From JABWAN01 sp041918175 (GTDB lineage: Bacteria > Zhuqueibacterota > Zhuqueibacteria > Zhuqueibacterales > Zhuqueibacteraceae), in contig JAYRWE010000088.1 of assembly GCA_041918175.1 (NCBI GenBank), positions 1-64,000 of the forward strand: 64,000 bases of DNA, in the 5' to 3' direction. Of the stretch, positions 1 through 9,100 are shown piece after piece (the first letter of the stretch is position 1; every line of letters starts with the position of its first letter). The notes beneath the pieces were generated by a model. That model saw nothing but the letters and a program-made list of their open reading frames with translations. It was not told where the DNA came from and did no database searches. The translations under genes and the position numbers were made by a program.

Positions 1-129
1 AAAGTTCCGCGATTGGAGCCACGCGCGGTGCGCACGCGCCCACGAACATATCCGTATCTTGTCGGTGATCGCAAGAAAGCGCGGAAGAAATACTGCCAAA
101 AGCTCAAAGCCCAGATCGCAAAAAGTTAG
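1..129 (+). CDS. C-terminal end of an IS4-like DDE transposase (partial)
   Basis: Frame 1 is open from the window edge to a TAG at 127-129 and gives 42 residues rich in Arg and Lys (VPRLEPRAVRTRPRTYPYL, then a basic helix). This arrangement of EPRA-V-RRP-x-Y-L followed by a basic tail is typical of the extreme C-terminus of IS4-family DDE transposases. The catalytic domain lies outside the window, so activity cannot be judged. Nothing recognisable as a terminal inverted repeat was found between 130 and 240. It is the only plus-strand reading frame in the first 20 kb that I consider real. Assignment rests on a short tail only. Confidence 0.5.
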   Translation, partial: KVPRLEPRAVRTRPRTYPYLVGDRKKARKKYCQKLKAQIAKS

Positions 130-240
130 TGACATTGGGCAGGAAGCCTGCGCTACGTTCTCCACCAATAACTGAGATATTACTTAAATCTTTACTTTAC
201 CCGACGCGGCGCAACAAGAGCTTTAACATTTGACCGAAAC

Positions 241-275
241 AAAAAAGGCGGAGCCAAACCGGCTTCGCCTTTTTT
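241..275. terminator. Bidirectional intrinsic terminator
   Basis: A run of six A and GGCGGAGCC (241-255) is mirrored by GGCTTCGCC and a run of T (261-275) with a 5-nt loop and one G-T wobble. It can end transcription from the transposase side and also from the minus-strand lipoprotein gene whose stop is at 313. Confidence 0.85.
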
Positions 276-312
276 GTTCATTGCGAAAAAAAACGATGCA
301 AGCACTGCGGTG

Positions 313-1239
313 TTATTGCACCGGCACGGCTAAACCGCGCACCGGCTCGCTGGTGCCGATCAAACCCAGGCTCGTGATCAAACCCGTGCTCAGATTCACC
401 GTCACCAAATCAGAGTAACCGTTGCGACGATTCTTGGCTTTCACCGTGGCGTAGCCGATGCCGGTTTTGGAAATATCAAAGCCGACCAACTTCTCGAAAT
501 TAAATCCGAGGCTGCCCACGGTGTTCAATGCGCCGTTGTTCGGCGGATTTTGTGTGGCAAGCACATCGCGGCTCGCTTCGATATCATAAAGCGTGGTGCC
601 CGTTGCCGGATCGTTGTCGGGATTGGTATAAGCCGCGCCCGCAACCACGGCCTTGCGATTGAAATTCACGTCGCTCGCGGCATACGCCAATCTGCCGTCG
701 TTTTGAATGCCGGGCGTGACGGGATCGAAATCAACCACGGTGCCGAGATCGGGATGGAGCCGCAAGTTCTGCCCGGTTTCACTGACGACGCGAATGCGAT
801 CAACCGTGGGATTGAAATCAAAACCAAACGCATTGCCTTCAAGCGCGGGCGTGAACGGCGCAGAGCCAACGGCAGTGGCAACGCCGGTTTGCACGTCGAT
901 GACATACAAACGGCTCGTGCTTCCCAATCCGTACAACTTCCCATTCGCCGGACGAAAGTCAATGCCCAACAACTCTTCGTTCGGTTGCAATCCGCTCAAG
1001 CGCACGGAAGAAAGAATCGTGCGCGGCGCGGCGCTGTTGAACGAAAGCAGCTTGTTGGAAGTAGTCATACCGTACAGCGTTTCGCCGGCAGAAGCAAGGC
1101 TTGCGGCATTCGTTTTAGAAAGCTCAACACTTTCGTTGGTTTGATCGGCGGAGCTTAAAATTTGATCTTGATTTTGGCAGGCGGCGAGCAACAACGCGCT
1201 CAACGCAAACACGCTGAGCAAAAGCTTGGAACGCAACAT
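313..1239 (-). CDS. DUF4394 lipoprotein
   Basis: 308-residue exported protein. Start chosen at the ATG at 1239 because AAAGGA stands 7 nt upstream and the protein then begins with a classical lipoprotein signal (MLRSKLLLSVFALSALLLAAC); the lipobox is LAAC with Cys21. A longer in-frame start at 1365 would add 42 residues without homology. The mature part shows DUF4394 features: repeated blade-like motifs of the type LYG-x-T-x-x-x-L-x-x-F (LYGMTTSNKLLSF, LYGLGSTSRLYVID), the GIDFRPANG and FDFNPTVDRIRVVS segments, and a closing GLAVP. DUF4394 proteins are predicted beta-propeller-like surface proteins of unknown function. It is the last gene of the minus-strand series and is followed by the terminator at 241-275. 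Probably anchored in the outer or inner membrane through lipid; function unknown. Confidence 0.85.
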   Translation of the reverse strand: MLRSKLLLSVFALSALLLAACQNQDQILSSADQTNESVELSKTNAASLASAGETLYGMTTSNKLLSFNSAAPRTILSSVRLSGLQPNEELLGIDFRPANGKLYGLGSTSRLYVIDVQTGVATAVGSAPFTPALEGNAFGFDFNPTVDRIRVVSETGQNLRLHPDLGTVVDFDPVTPGIQNDGRLAYAASDVNFNRKAVVAGAAYTNPDNDPATGTTLYDIEASRDVLATQNPPNNGALNTVGSLGFNFEKLVGFDISKTGIGYATVKAKNRRNGYSDLVTVNLSTGLITSLGLIGTSEPVRGLAVPVQ

Positions 1240-1427
1240 GAGAATCCTTTCTGCATGAAAAACCGAAAAGCATGAAGCAGTGATTTCACCAAAAGCGGAG
1301 CACGCGTACGCAAGGGCCATGGCTTCCAGCGCCGCTCTTGGCTTGTGTTCGAGATACGAATGCAAAATGTTTTCGGATTTATGCGCATTTGAGAAGCAAA
1401 CTCAGAATAAAGCTCTGAAAGCTTTTT

Positions 1428-1515
1428 CCTTCGGCGACACTCGGTGACTTCGGCGCGTTTCGGTGGAAAAGCTTTGCCGCCGAGTCGCACCGAAGTCTCC
1501 GAGTATCGCCGAAGG
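1428..1515. repeat. Long imperfect inverted repeat
   Basis: Bases 1428-1453 (starting CCTTCGGCGACACTCGG) are the reverse complement of 1490-1515 with two mismatches over 26 bp, separated by 36 bp. It could fold as a large hairpin or be a small non-autonomous element. No second copy was seen in the window. Confidence 0.75.
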
Positions 1516-1611
1516 ACTGCTTCGCAGAAGCTTCGATTTGTAGCGTGACTGCAAATTGAGGAGGTTGATTAGACAGAGAGAACAAGCGTGCGAAGGCAAG
1601 GCCTAAACAAA

Positions 1612-1661
1612 AAAAGCTTTCTCACGTGGAGCAATTTTCACTTCCACGTAAGAAAGCTTTT
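1612..1661 (-). terminator. Intrinsic terminator of the GHL15-type gene
   Basis: Two 19-base arms (1612-1630 and 1643-1661, core AAGAAAGCTTT and CACGTGGA) pair with one mismatch over a 12-nt loop. On the minus strand the hairpin runs into a stretch of seven T. It lies 58 bp after the stop of the secreted glycosidase gene. Confidence 0.85.
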
Positions 1662-1718
1662 GCAATAAGAGAGGCGGGTGACAACGTCGCTGCAATCGCA
1701 GCTTCGTTGCTTTTCGAA

Positions 1719-3620
1719 CTATTGCGTCACTTGCACCTTCACGCCGGTGGGCGTAGCCGGCGGTGTGGTATCGACCACCGGTGGTGGCGGCGGAATTTCG
1801 GATTTCACATTCACAAATTTTATCGCATCGGCGAGCACGATGCCGCTTGCCGCTTTGTTGCTGATCGTCACCTTCCCGCTCAAGCCTGCGGCAAAATTAT
1901 ATTTGCCCAAACTATTCCAACGCCCGGCGTTTTGCGATTGATCCACAATCTTCTGCGTCACGCCGCCGCTGTGTTTAATGCTGTAAATCACGCTCGTGGC
2001 TTCTTGCGCCTCGTTCGCGCTATTGCCGTGAAAGGGATGCCATTCAAAAACTTCGTACTCGCCCGCGGCGCCGATCGTCGGCGTATATACGGCTTCGCTG
2101 CCGCCATTGGGATTCGCGGCTGTGAACAAATACGGATAATGATGATTCGTGTAGCCGTCTTCATTGCCCACCCAGCCATAGTTCAACGCATATGCATTCG
2201 TCTTCGAAACTTTGCCGGGATCTTGCTCGGTCCAATTGCCCATGAACACTGCAGGATCATTGCCCGGCGAAGTCATGTTGAGCGGCGCATTGTCCACGAC
2301 GTTTTCAATCACGAGCACTTTGCCTTGTTCCTTCAGCAGGAGCACGCCGTCGCCGGTTTGCTCTTTCGTATTGTTCGCCGAGCCGGCGAGGTTGATCGTC
2401 GTGAAGGCTTGCCCATTGTTGGTTTGCGGCGCTTGTCCGCCGAGAAAATGATAATACGGCCCGCCTTGCAACTCCGCGGCGGTCACGGTTTGCGGCGCGC
2501 CGGAGCCGTTGGCAATCACCACGCCCTTATCGAAATAGCGCACCCACACGCCGGATTTGATTTGTTGCGGCGCGCTTGTGGGATAGCCGAGATCGGCAAG
2601 ATACTCATCATACACATACGTGAAGCGATGCGCGTACGCGCCTTCATCCACGCCGAAATATGCGCCCGCGAGACAAGCCGTGGCCAAGCCGAAACGCATG
2701 CGTTGAAAATCGTGCGGATTTGCTTTGCATTCGATGAAGTTGACGCGCGGCGAAACCGCATCGTTCGCAAAGGGCAGGAGCGTGCTCGTAAATTTCCACT
2801 CCCAATACTCGCCGGTCCAACCTTCGATGCCGATGCCGTTGAGGTAACCGACTTCTGCGGCATCGGCCTCATGCGCTACCATCACTTTGCCCGGCGGCGT
2901 GAGTTTGTGCACTTCTTCCACGATACGGCGATTGCTCTCTTGCCACAGTTCATTCACGAGATTGCCTTGTGTCACATCGGCAATGCCGTCACGATTCAGA
3001 TCGATTTGATCATAGTTTTCTTTCCACGAGCCGAAACTGCCGGCCCACGAATCCCAAAACGTGCCGTCAAACACCGCCCAATCCGTCTTCTCATTGATCT
3101 TCTTCGCGAGATAAGTATTCCAACGCTCGCCATTCACGAGCGGGCAACGATCGGTGCCGTCGTACAAACAATCGCCGGGATGTGAGTTGTCGTGCCAGCC
3201 TTTGATGCAGGACTTGTTCAACGTCGGCACGAGCCACGCATCCGGCGGCTGCAGCGTGTTGCCGTCGATGATGTTGTTGCACGCGAGCACGAGCTTGTCG
3301 GGATACGCTTGTTTGATGCGTCGCGCAATTTCCGGATACCACAAACGCGTGACGATCAAATCATGATGCCGCCAAATCTCTTCGGGAATGTTGGCTTCAT
3401 AAAAATAGATGACTGCGACGCGCGGAAACGGCGGGTTAAAATTCTGCGCGAAGGTTACGCTGCTGCATGTGAGCAAAGTCAACAGCAAGATGAGCGCTCC
3501 GCCAATTCCCCCTTTGATGCGGGTGTTCTTCGCACCATGCCTGTTTTCAGCAACACCCCCCTGGCCCCCCTCAAGGGGGGATTCTTCACCAAAATTTTTA
3601 AACAAGAGATTCGGCTTCAT
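1719..3620 (-). CDS. Secreted GHL15-type glycoside hydrolase with golvesin/Xly-like binding domain
   Basis: 633 residues from the ATG at 3620, which has AAAGGA 8 nt upstream; an earlier in-frame start at 3662 is less likely. The signal peptide core (ALILLLTLLTCSSVTFA) sits unusually late, at residues 42-58, because residues about 13-39 are encoded by a copy of repeat family B (3504-3584). The catalytic part (about 60-400) resembles the hypothetical glycosyl hydrolase family GHL15, with FPRVAVIYFYE, FDGTFWDSW, VAHEADAAEVGYLNG and GIEGWTGEYWEW; the acidic residues in these motifs are candidate catalytic residues. Residues about 500-615 look like the golvesin/Xly CBD-like domain. The chain then ends in a Pro-rich linker and TTPPATPTGVKVQVTQ, the first strand of a fibronectin type III domain that is never completed. 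Likely acts outside the cell on a polysaccharide; substrate unknown. Confidence 0.75.
   Translation of the reverse strand: MKPNLLFKNFGEESPLEGGQGGVAENRHGAKNTRIKGGIGGALILLLTLLTCSSVTFAQNFNPPFPRVAVIYFYEANIPEEIWRHHDLIVTRLWYPEIARRIKQAYPDKLVLACNNIIDGNTLQPPDAWLVPTLNKSCIKGWHDNSHPGDCLYDGTDRCPLVNGERWNTYLAKKINEKTDWAVFDGTFWDSWAGSFGSWKENYDQIDLNRDGIADVTQGNLVNELWQESNRRIVEEVHKLTPPGKVMVAHEADAAEVGYLNGIGIEGWTGEYWEWKFTSTLLPFANDAVSPRVNFIECKANPHDFQRMRFGLATACLAGAYFGVDEGAYAHRFTYVYDEYLADLGYPTSAPQQIKSGVWVRYFDKGVVIANGSGAPQTVTAAELQGGPYYHFLGGQAPQTNNGQAFTTINLAGSANNTKEQTGDGVLLLKEQGKVLVIENVVDNAPLNMTSPGNDPAVFMGNWTEQDPGKVSKTNAYALNYGWVGNEDGYTNHHYPYLFTAANPNGGSEAVYTPTIGAAGEYEVFEWHPFHGNSANEAQEATSVIYSIKHSGGVTQKIVDQSQNAGRWNSLGKYNFAAGLSGKVTISNKAASGIVLADAIKFVNVKSEIPPPPPVVDTTPPATPTGVKVQVTQ
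3504..3584. repeat. Repeat family B, copy B1, inside a coding region
   Basis: The right arm (CACCCCCCTGGCCCCCCTC, then AAGGGGGGATT) matches the other family B copies; the left arm (AATTCCCCCTTTGATGCGGG) is decayed. It lies in frame in the 5' part of the GHL15-type gene and encodes PLEGGQGGV and a matching RIKGGIGG on the other arm. Confidence 0.8.
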
Positions 3621-3667
3621 GACTTGGAATCCTTTCTCAATAAATGAGCCACCATCATCCATGCGCG

Positions 3668-4678
3668 CTAACGCGGCAAGTATGCCAACTCATGCGGCGC
3701 TTTCTTTTCAGTTTTCGCCGTGGCGAGTTCATACTCATGAATCCGCGTGATAATGCCGGTGAGATCGACTTGCGGTTGATAGCTGATGAGCGTTTTGATT
3801 TTAGTCAAATCCGGCACGCGGCGCGCCATGTCTTCAAACCCTTGCTCATAAGCTTCTTCATACGGCACGAGTTTGATTTTCGAATTGCTCCCGGTCAGCG
3901 CGAGCACCCTTTGCGCCAGTTCCATGATTGTTACTTCCTGCGTGTTGCCGATATTGAAAATCTGTCCCACCGCTTGCGCATGATTCATAAGCTTGATCAA
4001 CGCGCCCACGACGTCGCCTACATACCCAAAGCAGCGCGATTGTGAGCCGTCGCCATACACCGTCAAGTCGCGGCCTTCCATTGCTTGTTTAATGAAACGC
4101 GGCACGACCATGCCGTACTGCCCGGTTTGGCGCGGCCCCACCGTGTTGAACAAACGCACGAGCACCACGGGCAAACCTTTCTCTTTGAAATAAGCGAGCG
4201 CCAAAAATTCGTCAATGGCTTTGGAGCATGAATAACTCCAACGACTCTTCGTGGTCGGGCCGAGCAAGCGATCATCATCTTCGCTAAACGGCACCTTCGT
4301 GCTCTTGCCGTAAACTTCCGAGGTGGAGGTGATGAGCACTTTGCGTTTGTAACGATTGGCAATCTTCAACACGGTCTCGCTGCCGAGCACGCAACGCTCA
4401 ATGACCTCGACCGGACTGCTCACAATCAACTCCACGCCCACCGCGGAAGCGAGATGATAGATCACGTCGCACTCGCTCACCAAACGATCCATCACGGTTT
4501 CGTTCATGATGGTTTCAATGGCGAAGTGAAAATTCGGATGCTGACGCACATGCGCTAAATTTTCCATACGGCCAGTGGAGAGATCGTCGATAATGGTCAC
4601 GCGATCGCCCTGCGCCAACAGCGCGTCCGTCAAATGGGAGCCAATAAACCCGGCGCCGCCGGTGATTAAAACTTTCAT
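3668..4678 (-). CDS. Extended SDR, NAD-dependent nucleotide-sugar epimerase/dehydratase
   Basis: 336 residues, start ATG 4678 with AGGAAAG upstream. The NAD-binding GGAGFIG is at residues 7-13, D31-D32 follow the second strand, and the catalytic YxxxK is YSCSK. The segments VYGKSTKVPFSEDD, FNTVGPRQTGQYGMVVPRF and YGDGSQSRCFGYVGD are those of the extended SDR group that holds UDP-glucose 4-epimerases and UDP-glucuronate decarboxylases. The exact reaction cannot be read from sequence; with UDP-glucuronate available from Ugd, a decarboxylase or a 4-epimerase is plausible. Cytoplasmic. It is followed 47 bp later by the secreted glycosidase gene on the same strand. Confidence 0.85.
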   Translation of the reverse strand: MKVLITGGAGFIGSHLTDALLAQGDRVTIIDDLSTGRMENLAHVRQHPNFHFAIETIMNETVMDRLVSECDVIYHLASAVGVELIVSSPVEVIERCVLGSETVLKIANRYKRKVLITSTSEVYGKSTKVPFSEDDDRLLGPTTKSRWSYSCSKAIDEFLALAYFKEKGLPVVLVRLFNTVGPRQTGQYGMVVPRFIKQAMEGRDLTVYGDGSQSRCFGYVGDVVGALIKLMNHAQAVGQIFNIGNTQEVTIMELAQRVLALTGSNSKIKLVPYEEAYEQGFEDMARRVPDLTKIKTLISYQPQVDLTGIITRIHEYELATAKTEKKAPHELAYLPR

Positions 4679-4717
4679 GCTTCTTTCCTGGTTATGAGTG
4701 ATGGCTTTGTTCTTTTT

Positions 4718-4790
4718 TGTCCTTCAGAAGGAATCTTTTTACTCGCTGGAGACGTTCCCCAGTGCTTAAAAGGATTCCTTCTGAAGGACA
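4718..4790. repeat. Repeat family A, copy A1
   Basis: 73-bp palindromic element. The ends are TGTCCTTCAGAAGG and CCTTCTGAAGGACA; the arms pair over 22-23 bp and an inner stem (CTGG with CCAG) closes the loop. In this copy the terminal TGTCATTC has changed to TGTCCTTC on both sides, so pairing is preserved by a compensating change. Confidence 0.9.
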
Positions 4791-4847
4791 CGTTCTGGGT
4801 GGTGCGCGGGGTTACCGTTTTTGCTCATCAAACTTTACTTGAGTGCG

Positions 4848-4873
4848 AACGCCTGAGGCGTTACTACGAACTT
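4848..4873. repeat. Repeat family C, half copy C4
   Basis: GAACGCCTGAGGCGTTACTACG-type half element, related to 9771-9799, 13967-14031 and 47125-47148. Its minus-strand AGTTCGTAG supplies the stop codon of the GT2 gene ending at 4864. Confidence 0.7.
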
Positions 4874-5814
4874 GTGAGTTTGCTTCTCATCTCGGCAATC
4901 ACGCTTTCCGGCTCGTGCATGCCTGCGGAAAAACCTTTGCTCCAAGCGCACGCGCCGATGAAAAAGATCGGCAGCGTAAATAAAAACTCGCAGAGCAATT
5001 TTAAATTATACGGCCAATGATTCTTTAGAATAAATTGCAGCGTGCGCAGTGAGCGGATCAACGGCAACAGCGGCACGATCCATTTCTTCTCCACGAGCGC
5101 CGCGCCGGGCAAAGGAAAGAGCCGTCGCGCCAACGCCGAGTGCTTGCCTAGAATATTTTGATTGCGCATAAACGGCGCCCATGCGCGGCGATTCATGTGG
5201 TGGATGTAAATGCGCGGCTCGAACAAAACCTTCACGCCGTGTTTGCGCAGTTGATGAATAAACACCACGTCTTCCGAAGCGCGCAAATCGGAGAACGTGC
5301 CGAAGCGTTCGAAGATCTCGCGCCGCACGGAAAGATTGTTCGTGGGCAGAATATCGATCTCGCGCCGGCGCGAATGCACGGAGAACTCGCGAAACTCGAG
5401 GAAGAACTCGGCGATGCTGATGGGGTGCCACGGAAACGCATTGCGCACGCCGCCGCCGATCACGTGATACTCGCCCAAGTGCGCCGCGCGAATCGTTTGC
5501 AGCCACGCGCGCGGCACGATGCAATCCGAATCCGTGAGCGCGATGATTTCGCCGCGCGCTTGCGCGATGCCGTGATTGCGCGCAATGCCGGGCAGCGTTT
5601 TTTCTTTTAAATGAAAAAAGCGCACCTGCGGAAATTGCGCGCGCACGATTTCGGGCGTGCGATCTACTGAGCTATCGACTAAAATGACTTCAAACGGCGC
5701 GGCGCAATCTTGCTCAAGCAACGCGCGCAAGCAGGTCGCTATCGTGCGCTCCGAATTGTACGAGGGCACGATCACGGAAATTTTCGGAGCTTGGGCATTT
5801 CCGACCAAAGGCAT
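4864..5814 (-). CDS. Family 2 glycosyltransferase
   Basis: 316 residues. Start set at ATG 5814 (GGAG 6 nt upstream; the GT-A fold begins at KISVIVPSYN, residues 11-20). An in-frame frame up to 6093 only overlaps the next gene. The nucleotide-sugar binding VDSSVDRT and the metal-binding DSD of ALTDSDCIVP are present, and the acceptor part carries RASEDVVFIHQLRKHG (an ED motif). A hydrophobic stretch near the C-terminus (LCEFLFTLPIFFIGACAW) suggests membrane association. Cytoplasmic face; adds a sugar to a lipid-linked acceptor. The stop codon lies in a half copy of repeat C. Sugar and linkage unknown. Confidence 0.85.
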   Translation of the reverse strand: MPLVGNAQAPKISVIVPSYNSERTIATCLRALLEQDCAAPFEVILVDSSVDRTPEIVRAQFPQVRFFHLKEKTLPGIARNHGIAQARGEIIALTDSDCIVPRAWLQTIRAAHLGEYHVIGGGVRNAFPWHPISIAEFFLEFREFSVHSRRREIDILPTNNLSVRREIFERFGTFSDLRASEDVVFIHQLRKHGVKVLFEPRIYIHHMNRRAWAPFMRNQNILGKHSALARRLFPLPGAALVEKKWIVPLLPLIRSLRTLQFILKNHWPYNLKLLCEFLFTLPIFFIGACAWSKGFSAGMHEPESVIAEMRSKLTSS

Positions 5815-5825
5815 ATCGGCTCCGG

Positions 5826-6143
5826 TTATGCAATCGCCGCGTAAAGAATCGAGATGACGATGAGAAAAATAATCAGCAACGCCGCGATTTGAAAGGTCAA
5901 AATCGAACTGATCACGTCGCCGCCTTTTTCGCCGAGCACGACGCGCACTTTGCGCAAGAGCGACTTGAACCACATGTACATGATGACGATGATCGGCGCG
6001 CCGGTCAACAATGACAAGCCAATCGCCCACACATGATCGCGCAACGGAACCGCTTCGCGCACCACCGTCACAGCCAGAAATCCGCCTAAACAAAAACCGA
6101 AAACAAAACCCAGCATGGTCTGGGTCACTCGCGCTTGCTGCAC
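5826..6143 (-). CDS. Small membrane protein of unknown function
   Basis: 105 residues with three hydrophobic segments (about 9-28, 39-58 and 84-105) and a basic loop after the second (KSLLRKVRVVLGEKGGD). Lies 11 bp upstream of the GT2 gene and 24 bp downstream of the lyase gene on the same strand, so it is probably cotranscribed. I do not recognise a family. It may be a membrane partner of the neighbouring glycosyltransferase, which is only inference from position. Confidence 0.6.
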   Translation of the reverse strand: MQQARVTQTMLGFVFGFCLGGFLAVTVVREAVPLRDHVWAIGLSLLTGAPIIVIMYMWFKSLLRKVRVVLGEKGGDVISSILTFQIAALLIIFLIVISILYAAIA

Positions 6144-6167
6144 GATTATCTCCTCAGGTTCAACTTA

Positions 6168-9100
6168 TTATTGCAAACCGATGCGAATACCGGTCGGTGC
6201 GGCCGGGGCTTGCGTATCCGCGCCGGGCGCAAACGTGAAGCGTAAGTAAACGACGTGGTCTTGTCGTTTGTCCGCGGACCAAATCCACTGCACGCCTTTG
6301 TTCGTGGAAATGCCGGTCACGTTTTGAAACTGCGCCCACGGTTGCGCGACACCATGCGCACCGTGCGAGGTTGCAGCCAACCAATGGCCATCTTCGAAAG
6401 CAAGATTTTGCCAACCATTTTCATCGGCCAAGCTCACTTTCCATTTCGCATCCGAAGGCCAAAACTTGTTCACAGCATAAATTTCCGAGAGCATCGCGCC
6501 GGCTTGATCCCAATTCTCGGCTTTAACTGCGATCACATTCTTGCCCTCTAACAGCGGCGCGCGATATTCTTCCGCGGAAGTCCACGACGCGTTGGCGCCG
6601 AGGCGCACACCGTTGATATAGATTTCGTATTTATCATCGCTGGAAACCAGCACGCGTATTTGCTCGCCGCTGGTCGGTTGCGTTTGAATATTCACTTCGA
6701 AAGTGCTCTTGCTTTTCGCGCCCTCGTCGTCGGTCACTTCCAAACTCACCGTGTAGTTGCCGGAGGCGCCGTAAGTATGCGCCGCGGTCGCGCCGGTTGC
6801 AGAAGTGTTGTCTCCAAATTGCCAAGCATGATTCACGATATTACCGCCATCGGGATCATACGAAGAGGAGCCGTCGAAATTGAGCGCTTCGCCGACGTAG
6901 CCGTTCGCCGCGCCCGTGATGCTCGCCACCGGAAAACGATTGGTCGGCGGCGGTGTTGCCGGCTCATCCTCTGCGGCATCGTTCCACGCAATCCACGCAC
7001 TATTGATTGTAATGGAGCCGTCGCTGTTCGCCGTGCCCGCGATTTCAAATTTGCGATACACGCGCAAGTTGACGAGCAGCTCGGAACGATTCGCCGAGAG
7101 CTCAGTCACCTCAAAAAGCTCCATGCCTTTGCCGGAGCCTTTGCGCACACGAAATGGCACTTGCACTTTGTAAGCATGCGCGCTCGGGCGGGTGACTTGA
7201 TGATCGACCATCGGATTAACGCGGTCATCCACCGTGTTGGTGCTCAACGCCGTTTCGCGATGCGGATTATAAAGCGAAAGCCCAAACTTATCATTCGCAT
7301 TTTGATAAAGAATATAGCCCGGCAAATTCGTCGTGATCTCATTGCGCGAGAGCGGAGCAAAAGCGGCGACCGCGACGACATTGGAGGAACGATCGCGCAC
7401 CACATGCGCGCTCGCATCGCGTTGCAATATTTCCACGCCGCCGTTGTTCGCATAGTTCTGCACCTCGGCTTGGCTCTGATTGGGCAACAGCACCGCGGCA
7501 AACGCGGCATTCGAGGGCGTGCTGCCATGATTGAGATACACGCGTGAATAATTCGCGCCCAAACCTTCCGCGCGCACATTCGCGCTGCCGGGGAAATAAT
7601 AGCCCATGTCATTTTGGTGCAGCCAGATGAGCGCGCCCAAATCACGCTCGCTGTCCGCCATTGTCGGCGCAGCATGCGATCCATTCGACGAAGAGAACGC
7701 ACCGCCATGGCTCGCGGAAGTATACAGCAGCGTTTTCATTCCGCCCAAACTCGCGGTGTTCGCATTGATGCCGCTGCCGACGCAAACGATTTCATCGTCA
7801 AAGAAAAACCAGGAGCGTTTGAAAGAAAAATTATTGCTGCCGTCCGTCAAACTCTCCGCGCCGAGGCCGTAATACCCGCTCAAAGTTGAAACGCCATAAT
7901 AACCCCAATTGCGCAGCATGCCCGTGATCGCGCCCAAATCCTCGCGCCCGGAATATTGCGAGGCGGATTCGTACGTTGCATCTTCGTATTCCGCCGGAAC
8001 CGTCATCGCATTGAGCAGCGCGCGCGGATAATTATAAATCGCTTGCTCGCTCCACTTTTCTTTGCTCGCGGGCGTAACGATATTCACCGCACCGAATATG
8101 GGCGCAACCGACGAAGCTTCCATGTGCGGCTCAACAAGATTCGCCATCATCAAGCTGCTAAAAAAGCCTGCGCGCCGCACCACGAGATAACGCGCCTGCG
8201 GAAATGCGCGCGCCCCCAACGGGTTCGCCGAGTTGTTGCTTACTTCGCTCAATGCGCTGCGGTATGCTCCCACTTCGGGATAGCTTGTGCGCGATAAAAA
8301 ATCCGCGCCGCGCTTAATGCGTCCGCCGTAGGAGTTTTGTTTGTGCGGGAACTTGGATGAGGTAAACGGATCCGCGTAGTCTTGATAATAAATCCAACGC
8401 AGAAAATTTTTAAACCATAAGAGCGAGAGTTCCAAACCCGTGCGGCGCTGCGGATCATTCGGATTCACGCGCGCGTTAATGGCAAACGGCGTGTTCTCGG
8501 TGAATTGCAAATACCACGCAAAGTCGCCGAAGTGTTGGCCGCCATAATGCATATTCAACACGTCGTAATGAAAGAAGTACGACCAATCATGTTGAATGTG
8601 CGCGAAGTCGCCCTGGCTCGTGGCCGTGGTCATGAGATCGACCGCGCTTTGCGCCAGCGTCGCGTCTTCCAAATACATGGCCGCAAGCAAACGCGCCCAA
8701 CCGCGCCACACCGTGTTTGCGCCGTTCGTCTCAGTCAAACTTTGCATGCCAATGAACTTTTTCAACGCATTCACTTCGCGCGTGCGCAAGTCGGAACGAA
8801 TGCTGCCACCGCCGCGCAGCAAGCCTTCGGCAAGCGCCCAGGGCACGCCTATCTCGCGTTCCCACCAATTGTCAATCGCGCGATTCTCCGCATAATCGAG
8901 TGCGGCTTGCAATCGGCTCTCGCCGCTGTTATTGCCGCAGCCCGCGGCATGCGTCAAGTCCGCAGCGAGATACCATTCCGTTGGGCTATAACCACCCCAG
9001 CCTTGCCCCACCGGCGTGTTGATATGCTTACTCACAATTGCAGAAACATCCGAGCAGCCGAGAGATTCATTGATATAACGCTGCTTCAAACTTCTAATGT

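Larger units (their letters stand above)
1240..1718. other. Gene-free interval with two hairpins
   Basis: 479 bases between two minus-strand genes. I see no credible gene. It holds a long imperfect inverted repeat (1428-1515) and a strong hairpin (1612-1661), both listed separately. The short frames that cross it are made of repeat sequence. A promoter for the lipoprotein gene must lie in the 1240-1420 part, but I cannot point to one with confidence. Confidence 0.6.

Noticed and set aside
1626..3185. 519-codon plus-strand open frame antisense to the GHL15-type gene
   Set aside because: It mirrors a real gene with signal peptide and domains; its own translation is His/Arg-rich without any family motif. 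The same holds for 17732-19525, 53834-55300, 44988-46442, 14068-15240 and 60615-61934.
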